A stretch of 64,000 nucleotides of DNA from CADEDH01 sp050330635 (GTDB lineage: Bacteria > Actinomycetota > Acidimicrobiia > Acidimicrobiales > SZUA-35). Positions 25,043 to 33,109 of the stretch are shown here, in pieces (position 1 is the stretch's first letter; each line of letters starts with the position of its first letter). The notes beneath the pieces were generated by a model. That model did no database searches. It saw only the letters and a program-made list of their open reading frames with translations, and had not been told where the DNA came from. The translations under genes were made by a program, and so were the position numbers. Location of the stretch: the NCBI GenBank assembly GCA_050330635.1, contig JBHJNQ010000016.1:25327-89326 (forward strand). The letters run 5' to 3'.

Positions 25043-26044
25043 TCACTCCGCTCCGTCGCCGAGCTCGTGCTCGGCCCGCTGCCGGGCGGCCGCCGCCGAG
25101 GCGACCCGTTCCCTGGTCGCCTCGAGATGACGACGGGCGTCGACGAGGCGACGTTCGAGTTCGGCCACCCGTTCGACCGCCTTGTCCTCGGCGCTGCGAG
25201 CGGCCGCCAGGCGGCGGTCGGCCAACGCCAGCGATGGACCCGGACGTCGGAGCCGCCTCGACCCGGGGCGTTCACCTCGCCGCCTCGGCGTCACCCCCTC
25301 GTCGCCGGTCGGTGGCTCGTCGGCTGCTGGTTGACCGATGGTGTCCCCACCGACGGGCCCACCGGTCGTGCACGGCTCGTCGCCGGTCGGTGGCTCGGCG
25401 GCTGCCGGTTCTCCGAGGGTGTCCCCATCGACGGGCGGTTCGTGGGCGGGCGGAGCGTCGGGTGAGGGCCCGTCTTCCGGGATGGGGGCCGGACGGCGTC
25501 GCCCGATGCGGCGACGATCGCGGGGCCGCTCGCCGGGGGATCGACGGGCCGAGCGGGCGTCGTCGAGCGACGAGACCGTGGCCAACGGAGTCAGGAGGTC
25601 GAAGCCGGGGGTGGGGGGCGGCGGCTCGGTGAAGCGCGCCGCCCGCAGGTCGTCGTGGGCGTCGCCGTCGAGCGACGTGACCTCGAGCAGCAGGGCGATG
25701 ACGTCACGGTCGCGCTCGGCGCGGTCGGCGACGGCGCCGACCGCGCTGCGGTGGGCGGCCTGCAGGGCCCGGACGTCCACCGCACGCCCGGCCATCGCCT
25801 TCCGCTGACCCTCGGTCAGCTCTCGTGCCCGCTCGAGCAGGGCATCGAGGTCCGCCGGCCGGGCCCGAAGGACCCGGTTGAGGGCGGCCGCCGTGACGCT
25901 CGGCCGGCGGAGCGCCTTCACCTCGGTCGCCGCCTCCCGTTCGCCCCGACCCCGCAGTTCGGCCACCAGCCGGTCACGGGCGGCGACGAACTCGTCGGCG
26001 GGGAGCCCGTAGAGGGTGTCGTGGATGGGCGGGCCGTCGGCCAT
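25043..26044 (-). CDS. Conserved actinobacterial protein of unknown function, helical ends with repetitive Pro/Asp linker
   Basis: 333 residues. The N-terminal ~140 residues begin MADGPPIHDTLYGLPADEFV and include AATEVKALRRPSVTAAALNR. This module recurs in actinobacterial hypothetical proteins (LYxLPxxEFxxxRxxLxxxLR...VKALRRPxxxAxxLN). The middle (residues ~185-275) is a Pro/Gly/Asp-rich linker with a tandem 26-residue repeat. The C-terminus is a ~75-residue coiled coil (VERVAELERRLVDARRHLEA). It may be a structural or DNA-associated protein, but no function is known. The ATG at 26044 fits the conserved start; the frame continues to 26146 as proline-rich sequence. Confidence 0.75.
   Translation of the reverse strand: MADGPPIHDTLYGLPADEFVAARDRLVAELRGRGEREAATEVKALRRPSVTAAALNRVLRARPADLDALLERARELTEGQRKAMAGRAVDVRALQAAHRSAVGAVADRAERDRDVIALLLEVTSLDGDAHDDLRAARFTEPPPPTPGFDLLTPLATVSSLDDARSARRSPGERPRDRRRIGRRRPAPIPEDGPSPDAPPAHEPPVDGDTLGEPAAAEPPTGDEPCTTGGPVGGDTIGQPAADEPPTGDEGVTPRRRGERPGSRRLRRPGPSLALADRRLAAARSAEDKAVERVAELERRLVDARRHLEATRERVASAAAARQRAEHELGDGAE
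25299..25436. repeat. Tandem 78-bp-period repeat inside the linker of the preceding gene
   Basis: Two ~60-base copies (25299-25358 and 25377-25436) differ at few positions and start 78 bases apart, equal to 26 codons. They encode GEPAAAEPPTGDE and GQPAADEPPTGDE with similar flanks. The in-frame unit can expand or contract without breaking the protein. Confidence 0.7.
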
Positions 26045-26292
26045 CGCCCAACCGTAGGCGAGGGACCGCTCGGGCGAGGGACGAGGGCCGGCGGGGCCCG
26101 GGTCCGTCGGCCGGCGGGGTTCGGGCCGGGGCTCGGCCGGTTCCACCGAGGTGATCCGGGCCCGCCGGTCCGTTGCGGTGGATCCGCCGGGTCATCGGGC
26201 CGGCGAGGGTCAACCCGGGATGGGGATGAGCCGACAAGGAGAGAGGAGCGTCCGACTCCCGAGCATCCGACAACCCCGTCAGAGGCAGCCCG

Positions 26293-27633
26293 ATGACCGA
26301 CCTGACCGACAACGTGCATCCCATCCGGCCCGGCGGCGGGCTGCGACGGCTGCGCCAGGGCGACGGCCCCCGCCGCCTCGACACCAGCGCCACCGTTCTG
26401 ACGAAGAACCAGTTCACCACGGCACTCCAGGCCGAGATCGAACGGGCTCTGGCCGACGAGCACACGGTCCTGGTGATGCGGGTCCGCCATCGGGCCGTCC
26501 CCGGGGCCGACGAAGCCACGCTCCGCACCCGGTCCTTGCCACCGGAGGTGGTCGACCGCATCCGCTCGTGCAACGAGAACATCCGGGTGACCCTCCCCGG
26601 GGCCACCGAGATGATGCTGTTCACACCGTCGCTGCGCCGCCGTGCCGACGGGGAGGAGCTCATCTCCCGACTCGTGGCCGAACTGAGTCCACCGGTCATG
26701 ATCGACGGACTGGCTCACCACCTGGCTCCCGCCATCGGCGCCGCCTTCCTCGACCACGACAATCCGTCGGTCGAGATGCTGGTCGATGGGGCCAGGTTGG
26801 CGCTCGACGAGTGCGACCCGATCCACCGGGCCATGGTCTTCCACCCCTACCAGCGGATACGCCGCCAGCGACGGCTCGACATGGAGGTCGATCTCCGTCG
26901 TGCCGTCCTGTCGGATCAGATCGCCTTCGCCCTCCAGCCGGCGTTCGATCTCCGGACCGGTGCGCTGGTGGCGTTCGAGGCCTTCGCCCGTTGGAACCGG
27001 ATCGACGAGGGCCCGGTCCCTGCTGTGGAGTTCATCCAGATCGCCAAGGAGACCGGCCTCGGGCACCTCATCGACCGCCAGGTCCTTCGGGGCGCCCTGT
27101 CCGTCGTGAGTAACTGCGTGGCGGCCGACGGCTATGGCCAGCTCACGTTGTGGCTCAACGTCTCATCCGAGGAGATCGTCCACCCCGAGTTCGTCGACAC
27201 GGTCACCGGTGCCGCCACGGCCGACCCAATGGTCAGGATCGGTCTGGAGCTCAGCCCCAGCCCTCCGGTGGAGGCCCGCGACGTGCACGAGATCCTCAAG
27301 GCCCTGTCGGCCGCCGGCGTCACGGTCGCCGTCGCCGACTTCGGTATCGGTAACGCCAACCTCACCGTGCTCGAGCGCCTTCCGTTCGACGCCGTCAAGC
27401 TCGACCGGGCCCTCATCCGACAGCTACCCGGTACCGGATCGGCCGTCGAGGTGGTGAAGGCCCTGATCGGCATCGCCGCCGCCCACGGCCTGGAGACGAC
27501 GGCTCAGGGGGTGGAGAACGACGCCCAGGCTGCCCTGCTGACCGACCTCGGTTGCCGCATCGGCCAGGGCTACCACTTCGCCGAGCCGTCGACCGACGTC
27601 GGCGCCCTCCGAGCCCATCTTCTGCGACGCTGA
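26293..27633 (+). CDS. Degenerate GGDEF-EAL protein, probably catalytically inactive
   Basis: 446 residues. Residues ~40-175 look like a worn GGDEF domain: the signature site reads PGATEMMLF and is followed by APAIGAAFLDHDNPS and LVDGARLAL. Residues ~195-446 are an EAL domain. EAL reads EAF (229-231). N289, E319, K369, E408 and Q425 are kept. The DDFG pair reads ADFG (A348), the general-base glutamate of AEGVE reads Q405, and the ELTE second glutamate is P322. In studied enzymes these residues bind the two metals and activate water, so c-di-GMP hydrolysis is unlikely. A c-di-GMP receptor or protein-interaction role is inferred. It is convergent with the conservon. Confidence 0.85.
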   Translation: MTDLTDNVHPIRPGGGLRRLRQGDGPRRLDTSATVLTKNQFTTALQAEIERALADEHTVLVMRVRHRAVPGADEATLRTRSLPPEVVDRIRSCNENIRVTLPGATEMMLFTPSLRRRADGEELISRLVAELSPPVMIDGLAHHLAPAIGAAFLDHDNPSVEMLVDGARLALDECDPIHRAMVFHPYQRIRRQRRLDMEVDLRRAVLSDQIAFALQPAFDLRTGALVAFEAFARWNRIDEGPVPAVEFIQIAKETGLGHLIDRQVLRGALSVVSNCVAADGYGQLTLWLNVSSEEIVHPEFVDTVTGAATADPMVRIGLELSPSPPVEARDVHEILKALSAAGVTVAVADFGIGNANLTVLERLPFDAVKLDRALIRQLPGTGSAVEVVKALIGIAAAHGLETTAQGVENDAQAALLTDLGCRIGQGYHFAEPSTDVGALRAHLLRR

Positions 27634-27691
27634 CCCTGGGTCGATCGGCCGCCGCAGGACGGCCGCGGGTCCTCGCCGGCACGAACCTCCG

Positions 27692-27708
27692 TGGCGGCGC
27701 TGCCGCCA
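27692..27708. terminator. Perfect 7-bp stem-loop between convergent genes
   Basis: TGGCGGC, loop GCT, then GCCGCCA. It lies between the plus-strand EAL gene (ends 27633) and the minus-strand cvnD-like gene (ends 27824). It is a likely bidirectional terminator. No U-tract is present. Confidence 0.5.
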
Positions 27709-27823
27709 GGGTTGGCCGTCGGTACCTCCGTGGCGGGCCAGTCGTTCTGCCGGGAGCTGTGCCGGCCAGAACGAGCCTCTCATTCGCCAGGCGGCGGCGC
27801 CAGGGGGCGGTGTCGGGCGGCGC

Positions 27824-28390
27824 TCAGACGGGGGTGGCCGTGGCCACGGTCATGGCGTGGCGCACGAGGTTCACCAGGGAGTCCCGCACCGCCGCCTTGT
27901 GGCGGGCGTCGGTGATGACGATCGGGATGTGGCTGGGGATGTCGAGCGCGTCGCGGACGTCTTCGGGGTGGTGCCGGACCACGCCGTCGAAGGCATTGAT
28001 GGCAACGATGAACGGCACACCTGCCCGCTCCATGTAGTCGACGGCGGGGAAGCAATGGTCGAGCCGGTCGGTGTCGACGAGCACGACGGCGCCGATGGCA
28101 CCCCTGACGAGCTCGTCCCACATGAAGTGGAACCGGTTCTGGCCCGGCGTGCCGAAGAGGTAGAGCACGAGGTTGCGGCTGAGCCCGACCCGGCCGAAGT
28201 CCATGGCGACCGTCGTCGACGTCTTCGTCGTGGCATCGCCGAGATGGTCGATGCCTTCGCTCACCTTCGTCATCGCCGCCTCGGTGGTGAGCGGGTCGAT
28301 GTCGGAGATGGAGGTGACGAACGTGCTCTTGCCGACGGCGAAACCACCTGCGACCACGATCTTGACGGGGATGGGGTTGGCTGAAGTCAT
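27824..28390 (-). CDS. Conservon small GTPase (CvnD-like)
   Basis: 188 residues. The Walker A / G1 motif is VAGGFAVGKSTFVTSIS near residue 12-28. The switch II region LYLFGTPGQNRFHFMWDELV near residue 80 has the GTPGQ form of this family, and INAFDG stands where NKxD occurs in Ras. This is the Ras-like, MglA-related ATP/GTP-binding protein that forms the last gene of actinobacterial conservons. In Streptomyces, CvnD binds GTP and works with CvnA, CvnB and CvnC at the membrane. The ATG at 28390 lies 11 bases after the DUF742 gene stop. The longer frame to 28429 would overlap that gene. Confidence 0.92.
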   Translation of the reverse strand: MTSANPIPVKIVVAGGFAVGKSTFVTSISDIDPLTTEAAMTKVSEGIDHLGDATTKTSTTVAMDFGRVGLSRNLVLYLFGTPGQNRFHFMWDELVRGAIGAVVLVDTDRLDHCFPAVDYMERAGVPFIVAINAFDGVVRHHPEDVRDALDIPSHIPIVITDARHKAAVRDSLVNLVRHAMTVATATPV

Positions 28391-28400
28391 CGGGTCTACC

Positions 28401-28766
28401 TCAGAGGGACTGGAGTCCGTCGAGCACACGCTCGAGAAGGTGCAGGTCGGGGCGTTCGGAAGGGAGCGGAGAAGCGGTGCTCGTCGTGACGAGCTCCTCG
28501 CTCACGAGGTCGCCCACGAGGATGCGCGCGACCTGCAGGTGGATGTCGAGGAGGGCGGAGATCTCGGCCACGGAGTGCGGCTCGGCGCACAGGGCCAGGA
28601 TCTCCCGATGTTCCGGTGATCTGCCGTCGTCCGCTTCCTCACCGGCAGGCGTGGTACGCACCTGGGCTTCGAGGGGGAGATCGACAGCACTTCTCGTCCG
28701 ACCACCGGTCAGGAGGTAGGGACGGACCCGGAGAGCCGAGGAAGCGGTGCGATCGTCGTGGGTCAT
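28401..28766 (-). CDS. DUF742 protein, conservon component (CvnC-like)
   Basis: 121 residues. It starts MTHDDRTASSALRVRPYLLT with the typical VRPYxLTGGRT motif. A winged-helix-like region follows: EHREILALCAEPHSVAEISALLDIHLQVARILVGDL. It ends LLERVLDGLQSL, the near-universal DUF742 end. CvnC proteins interact with the conservon kinase and roadblock protein. Its ATG overlaps the stop of the roadblock gene by four bases, which supports translational coupling. The longer open frame running to 29255 is a shadow. Confidence 0.92.
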   Translation of the reverse strand: MTHDDRTASSALRVRPYLLTGGRTRSAVDLPLEAQVRTTPAGEEADDGRSPEHREILALCAEPHSVAEISALLDIHLQVARILVGDLVSEELVTTSTASPLPSERPDLHLLERVLDGLQSL

Positions 28767-29185
28767 TGGGGAAGCGCCGCCTGCAGTTCTGCTCTCAGTT
28801 CCGGCGTCAACACATCGCCGGTCTTGCCGACCAGCACGGCCATCTCGTAGGCGACCAGGCCGACGTCGCAGTTGGCGTCGGCCATGGTGGCGAGGAGCGA
28901 GCCGTCGCTGATCCCGGTCACGAAGAGAAAGGCGTGTTCCATCTCGACGATGACCTCGGTGACGGCGCCGCCACCAAAGCGTCCGGCGGCCCCGTAGGCC
29001 AGGCCGATCAGGCCCGACGACACAGCGGCGAAACGATCGACACCATCCCGATCGAGGCCGTTCGAGGCGGCGATCGGCAGACCGTCGGACGAGACGACGA
29101 CCGCCTCGTTCACGCCGGGGACCTGTTCGACGAAGTTGTTGACCAGGAAGTTGACATTGTTCGCTTGAGTACTCAACGCGGTCAT
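28763..29185 (-). CDS. Roadblock/LC7 domain protein, conservon component (CvnB-like)
   Basis: 140 residues. The roadblock fold opens NNFVEQVPGVNEAVVVSSDGLPIAAS and ends LTPELRAELQAALPQ. The FLFVTGISDGSLLATMADANCDVGLVAYEM stretch is typical of CvnB. In Streptomyces and MglA/MglB systems, roadblock proteins regulate the GTPase, here the CvnD-like protein. It overlaps the DUF742 gene at its 3' end and the kinase gene at its 5' end by four bases each, so the operon order is A-B-C-D. Confidence 0.92.
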   Translation of the reverse strand: MTALSTQANNVNFLVNNFVEQVPGVNEAVVVSSDGLPIAASNGLDRDGVDRFAAVSSGLIGLAYGAAGRFGGGAVTEVIVEMEHAFLFVTGISDGSLLATMADANCDVGLVAYEMAVLVGKTGDVLTPELRAELQAALPQ

Positions 29186-31029
29186 GCCGGGCCTCCACTC
29201 TCGTTGCTGGTTGTCGGTTCGTTGATCGGCGTGGTGGCATGCGATGGCGCTCCACCCTTCTGATCGCGGCCGCTGCGGTAGCGGGCGAGCATCGCCCTCA
29301 GCTCCTCGGGCGACCGGCTGCTCACGGTGGTCGACGGTTGGCTGGCATCGGGAATCCGTCGTCCCTCGCTCTCCGGCGCCTGCGAGCGTGACCGGTCACG
29401 CTTCACCAGCGCACCGCTGCCTCGGGCCGGGATGGCCCCCGGGGGCGGGGTGGCACCACCGAGCAGGGCGTCGATTGCGGCGTCGAACCGGTCGCCGCTG
29501 GGCACCGCCTCGTCGAGGTTGGCCGGCGGCGTCAGCGCGGGGGGAGCGGTCTCGACCGGTGGCGTCGGCACCGGCTCGGGAGCGGCGACGGGAGGGATCT
29601 CGGGGGAGGCCTGGGGGGCCGAGACCGGGGGCGAGGGGGGCGGGGCGGGGGCGCCGAGAAGCCGGGCCAGAGCCGCCGACCGGGCGGGATCGGCGGCGGG
29701 AGCGGCGGCCGGCCGGGTGTCGCCGACGGGGGCCGATCTGGGGTCTTCGACGGCGGACCGTCGACCGAGATCGGCGGCGCCCCGCTCGGGGACCGCGGTC
29801 GGGGCCCAGCCGGAGGCCTCCGGCAGGTCGAACGGCAGGTCGAACGGCAGGGCGGCGGCCGGCGCGGCATCGACGGGGACGGGATCGGGGACGGGAATGG
29901 CCTCCAGGACGTCGTGGGCAACCTGTGGCCCGGGCGGAGGCGCGCTCACTGCGGGGGCGTCGGCGACCGAGGCGGCGCCACCGCAGAGCAGGGGAGCGGG
30001 CACGAGCAGGAGGGCGGTCACACCGCCACCGCTGCTGTGAGCCAGCTCGACCCGGAGGTCGAGACGCTGGGCCAGCCGCCCGATGACGATGAAGCCCAGC
30101 GAGCGTGACAGGTGCAGATCGAGCTCCGGGGGCTCGGCCAGGAGGGCGTTGAAGGCCGTGAGCTGCTCGTCGTTCATGCCGATGCCGTGGTCGGCCACCG
30201 ACAGCAGGTAGGCGCCGTCGGGTTGGCTCATGCCCCGGATCTCGACGTCGGTCTCGGGTGGCGAGAACTGGGTGGCGTTCTCCAGCAGCTCCGAGAGGAC
30301 GTGGGCCAGGTCGAAGGCGGCCTGAGCCCCGATCTCGCCCTCGTCGATCCGTCCGATCCGGACGTTGCGGTAGTCCTCGATCTCGCTCATCGCCACCCGT
30401 ACGAGCTCGGTCACCGAAACCGGGCCGCCCTTGCGGCGCGGCGGCTCGGAGCCGGCCAGCACCAGGAGGCTCTCGGCGTTTCGCCGCATCCGCGTCGCCA
30501 GGTGGTCGATCCCGAACAGCTCCTGGAGCCGGTCGGGGTCTTCCTCGTTGGCCTCGAGGTTGTCGATGTAGCCGATCTGGCGGTCGAGGAGGCTCTGGTT
30601 GCGGCGGACCAGGTTGACCACGAGCTCGCTCAGGCCCTGGCGGATGACCTTGTGTTGGGTGGCGACGGCGGAGGCCGCCGTCTGCTCGATCGAGTTGAGG
30701 GAGGCGATGATGCGTCCCAGCTCGTCGTCTCCGGCACCTTCGAGGACGACGGGTTGGGCGCCGTCGCCCCCGGTCGAGGAGATCAGGCGGGGCAGGTCGT
30801 CGGTCGCCACCCGGTCGGCGGCGGCCGCCACCGAGTCGAGCTGGCTCAGGAGCTGGCGGCGGAGCAGGACGGCGGCGGCGACCGAAGCGACCGTGGTCAC
30901 GCCGGCGACGATGATGACACCGGCAGGTGCACCCGTTGCCACCGCCACCACGGCGATCAGTACCGACACCAGGATCGGGAGACCCAGGGCCACCGACAGG
31001 TTGGATCGGAAGGAGACGTTTTCGAACAT
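29182..31029 (-). CDS. Conservon sensor histidine kinase (CvnA-like)
   Basis: 615 residues. Two adjacent transmembrane helices (about residues 11-31 and 33-54) are joined by almost no loop, so there is no extracellular sensor domain. Next is a HAMP-like linker, then the family dimerisation region with DRQIGYIDNLEANEEDPDRL and LDHLATR-type IDHLATRMRRNAESLL. The ATPase lid motifs are ELLENATQFSPP (N box), SVADHGIGM (G1) and SLGFIVIGRLAQRL. The C-terminal ~250 residues are Pro/Ala-rich and disordered. The start ATG has GAGAGG 6 bases upstream. This is the first gene of the conservon. Confidence 0.92.
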   Translation of the reverse strand: MFENVSFRSNLSVALGLPILVSVLIAVVAVATGAPAGVIIVAGVTTVASVAAAVLLRRQLLSQLDSVAAAADRVATDDLPRLISSTGGDGAQPVVLEGAGDDELGRIIASLNSIEQTAASAVATQHKVIRQGLSELVVNLVRRNQSLLDRQIGYIDNLEANEEDPDRLQELFGIDHLATRMRRNAESLLVLAGSEPPRRKGGPVSVTELVRVAMSEIEDYRNVRIGRIDEGEIGAQAAFDLAHVLSELLENATQFSPPETDVEIRGMSQPDGAYLLSVADHGIGMNDEQLTAFNALLAEPPELDLHLSRSLGFIVIGRLAQRLDLRVELAHSSGGGVTALLLVPAPLLCGGAASVADAPAVSAPPPGPQVAHDVLEAIPVPDPVPVDAAPAAALPFDLPFDLPEASGWAPTAVPERGAADLGRRSAVEDPRSAPVGDTRPAAAPAADPARSAALARLLGAPAPPPSPPVSAPQASPEIPPVAAPEPVPTPPVETAPPALTPPANLDEAVPSGDRFDAAIDALLGGATPPPGAIPARGSGALVKRDRSRSQAPESEGRRIPDASQPSTTVSSRSPEELRAMLARYRSGRDQKGGAPSHATTPINEPTTSNESGGPA

Positions 31030-31104
31030 GGCCCTCTCGCACGCTGCTGTTTCGACCTAGGCCCTTCGTATCGGCGCCTGCAGAGCGTCCTTGAGATCGG
31101 GGCC

Positions 31105-31842
31105 TCAGGTGCCGGGGGGCCGCTCTCCCAGCAGCTCGTAGAGCCGGTCGACGTCACGGCGGAGGCGTTCCACCTCGTTTCGGAGGACGTCGAGGTCGGC
31201 ATCGGTCGATCGCACGGGCACGGCGGTGGGGTCGGTGCCGGTGCGGGTGACGGCACCGGATGGCGACGTCACGCCCGGGCTTGCCGCATTGGGAGCCGCC
31301 ACACCGGGCGCCGGTGGCGCCATGGTCGGTGGGAACGGGGGTGTCGGGGCGGCGGTGTGGGGATCGACCAGTAGGTGGTACCAGCGGGACTCCTTCTGGC
31401 CCGGCCGCCGCTCGGCCCGGGCCACGAAAGGTCGATCGCCTCCGGCCAGTCCCGCCAGGGTCGCCTCGATCTCGTCGAGATCGTCGAACGGGTGCATCCG
31501 CTCGGTCCGGGTCCGCAGCTCCCCGACTGTCTGGGGCCCCCGAAGGAACAGCACGGCCAGCACGGCCAGCTCGGCCGGCGTCAATGACCACGCCTCCTCG
31601 AGCACGTGCTTGTGCTTGTCGGTCCGTCCGCCGCGGACGGTCCGGGCCAGGCCCTCGGCCCGCAGTTCGAGCATGGCCGCCGTCACCGTACGCTCGTCGA
31701 AGGCGACGACGGGATCCCGGTTGCTCGACTGGTTGCAGGCGTTGAGGAGGGCGTTGGTCGACAGTGGGTAACCGTCGGGCGTCGTCGACTCCTTCTCGAT
31801 GAGGCAGCCGAGGACACGGATCTGGACGGGATCGAGCTCCAT
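31105..31842 (-). CDS. YceH/DUF480 family protein
   Basis: 245 residues. It opens ELDPVQIRVLGCLIEKESTTPDGYPLSTNAL, the diagnostic start of DUF480, and continues with NQSSNRDPVV and GGRTDKHKHVLEEAWSLTP. The two winged-helix domains span residues ~1-175, followed by a Pro-rich linker and a short C-terminal helix (LRNEVERLRRDVDRLYELLG) that may form a coiled coil. The family role is unknown; DNA binding is possible from the fold. It lies 75 bases upstream of the conservon on the same strand. Confidence 0.92.
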   Translation of the reverse strand: MELDPVQIRVLGCLIEKESTTPDGYPLSTNALLNACNQSSNRDPVVAFDERTVTAAMLELRAEGLARTVRGGRTDKHKHVLEEAWSLTPAELAVLAVLFLRGPQTVGELRTRTERMHPFDDLDEIEATLAGLAGGDRPFVARAERRPGQKESRWYHLLVDPHTAAPTPPFPPTMAPPAPGVAAPNAASPGVTSPSGAVTRTGTDPTAVPVRSTDADLDVLRNEVERLRRDVDRLYELLGERPPGT

Positions 31843-31916
31843 CGGGCCATCATGCCCGTCCGACCGGTGCTGCGGGCGCTACCGGCGGGACGGGTCGGGG
31901 CCGGAGGGAGGGACGG

Positions 31917-32888
31917 TCAGCGCCCGACCCGGTGGGCGGGATCGGGGGGTGGGGGCGCGTCGGCCACCCGCACGTCGATCACGTCGACGTCGATCACGTC
32001 AGTATCGGGGCGAGGGCCGGGACGGAAGCCGGGGTGGGGCCGGGTTGGCCCATGCCCCTGGCCCGGCCATCCTCGCGGTGGCTGCGGGGGCGGCGGCCCC
32101 TGGCCCCATCCCGGCCACTCCTGGGGCCCGAACGGTGGCGACGTCGTCCGGGCCCACTCCTCACGTCGCCGATCGAACCGGGCCCTGAACTCCTCGGCCC
32201 GTGCGCTGGTGACGATGAAGAAACCGATGAAGGCGGTCCACAGACCCCCACCACCGCCCTGGATGAACTGGAACACGCCGACACCGACCACCAGCCAGCC
32301 GGCGTAGCGACCGACGGTGGCGGCCGAGATCGTGGCCCGATGGCGGTCGCCACCCCGCTTCCACAGGGCGGCCTGGAGCACGCGGCCGCCATCGAGTGGG
32401 AGGGCGGGGATCATGTTGAACACGGCCAGGGCGAGGTTGATGACCCCGAGCCAGGTCAATGCGGCCACGGTCAACGTGGAGAACCCGGCGCCTCCGGCAG
32501 CCAGGGCGGCGACGAGGGAGCCGGCGCCGACGGCGACACTGACCGCAGGGCCGGCCAGGGCGATGCGGGCCGCCGCCCCCGGGGTCCGGGGCTCGGTCTC
32601 GAGGGCGGCGACGCCACCGAGGGCGAACAGGGTGATGTCCCGGACCCCGATGCCGTTGCGGCGGGCCACGATCGAGTGACCCAGCTCGTGGGCCACGATC
32701 GAGGACAGGAACAACCCGGCCGTGGCGAGAGCGGCGACGAGATAGGCGGCGGAGGCGAGACCGGGGGCGGAGGCGGGCAGGATGGTGCCGGCGAGGCTGA
32801 TGGTCAGCAACACGGCGATGAGGGCAACCGACCAGTGGATGCCGACGGAGACGCCGGCGATGTTTCCGAGGCGCATGGAGGCGCGCAT
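31917..32888 (-). CDS. Site-2 protease family (M50) membrane metalloprotease
   Basis: 323 residues. Zinc ligands are HELGH in SSIVAHELGHSIVARRNG near residue 67 and the aspartate in MIPALPLDGGRVLQAAL near residue 165, both within membrane helices. About six hydrophobic segments are visible. The C-terminal ~100 residues are Pro/Gly/Trp-rich and cytoplasmic. There is no PDZ or CBS domain, so it belongs to the short SpoIVFB-like group. Such proteases release transcription factors or peptides by intramembrane cleavage. The ATG at 32888 has AAAGG seven bases upstream. A candidate substrate cannot be named. Confidence 0.9.
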   Translation of the reverse strand: MRASMRLGNIAGVSVGIHWSVALIAVLLTISLAGTILPASAPGLASAAYLVAALATAGLFLSSIVAHELGHSIVARRNGIGVRDITLFALGGVAALETEPRTPGAAARIALAGPAVSVAVGAGSLVAALAAGGAGFSTLTVAALTWLGVINLALAVFNMIPALPLDGGRVLQAALWKRGGDRHRATISAATVGRYAGWLVVGVGVFQFIQGGGGGLWTAFIGFFIVTSARAEEFRARFDRRREEWARTTSPPFGPQEWPGWGQGPPPPQPPRGWPGQGHGPTRPHPGFRPGPRPDTDVIDVDVIDVRVADAPPPPDPAHRVGR

Positions 32889-33109
32889 TCAGGAGCCTTT
32901 CGTGAAGGCCTCCGGTCTTCCCCACGGTCGATCCCCCGGAGGCGATCGACGGCCGGCGCCGCCGGGGCCGGAGCCCGTGCTGACGGCGACGCCGTGTTGC
33001 AGGGGTACTCCCCGACGGCAGTTCGTTGTACTGATTCAAACGATCCGTCGGCCGGTTTTGTTCCCTCGTCGGGATCTTGGGGAGCGGCGACCGGTTGTCC
33101 CCACGGCGG

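Noticed and set aside
30112..31374. 420-codon plus-strand frame opposite the conservon kinase
   Set aside because: Antisense to a clear histidine kinase; Val/Glu/His-rich composition typical of a shadow frame.
32161..33039. Minus-strand frame starting MNQYNELPSG upstream of the M50 protease gene
   Set aside because: After ~10 residues it becomes Arg-rich and overlaps the protease gene in another frame.
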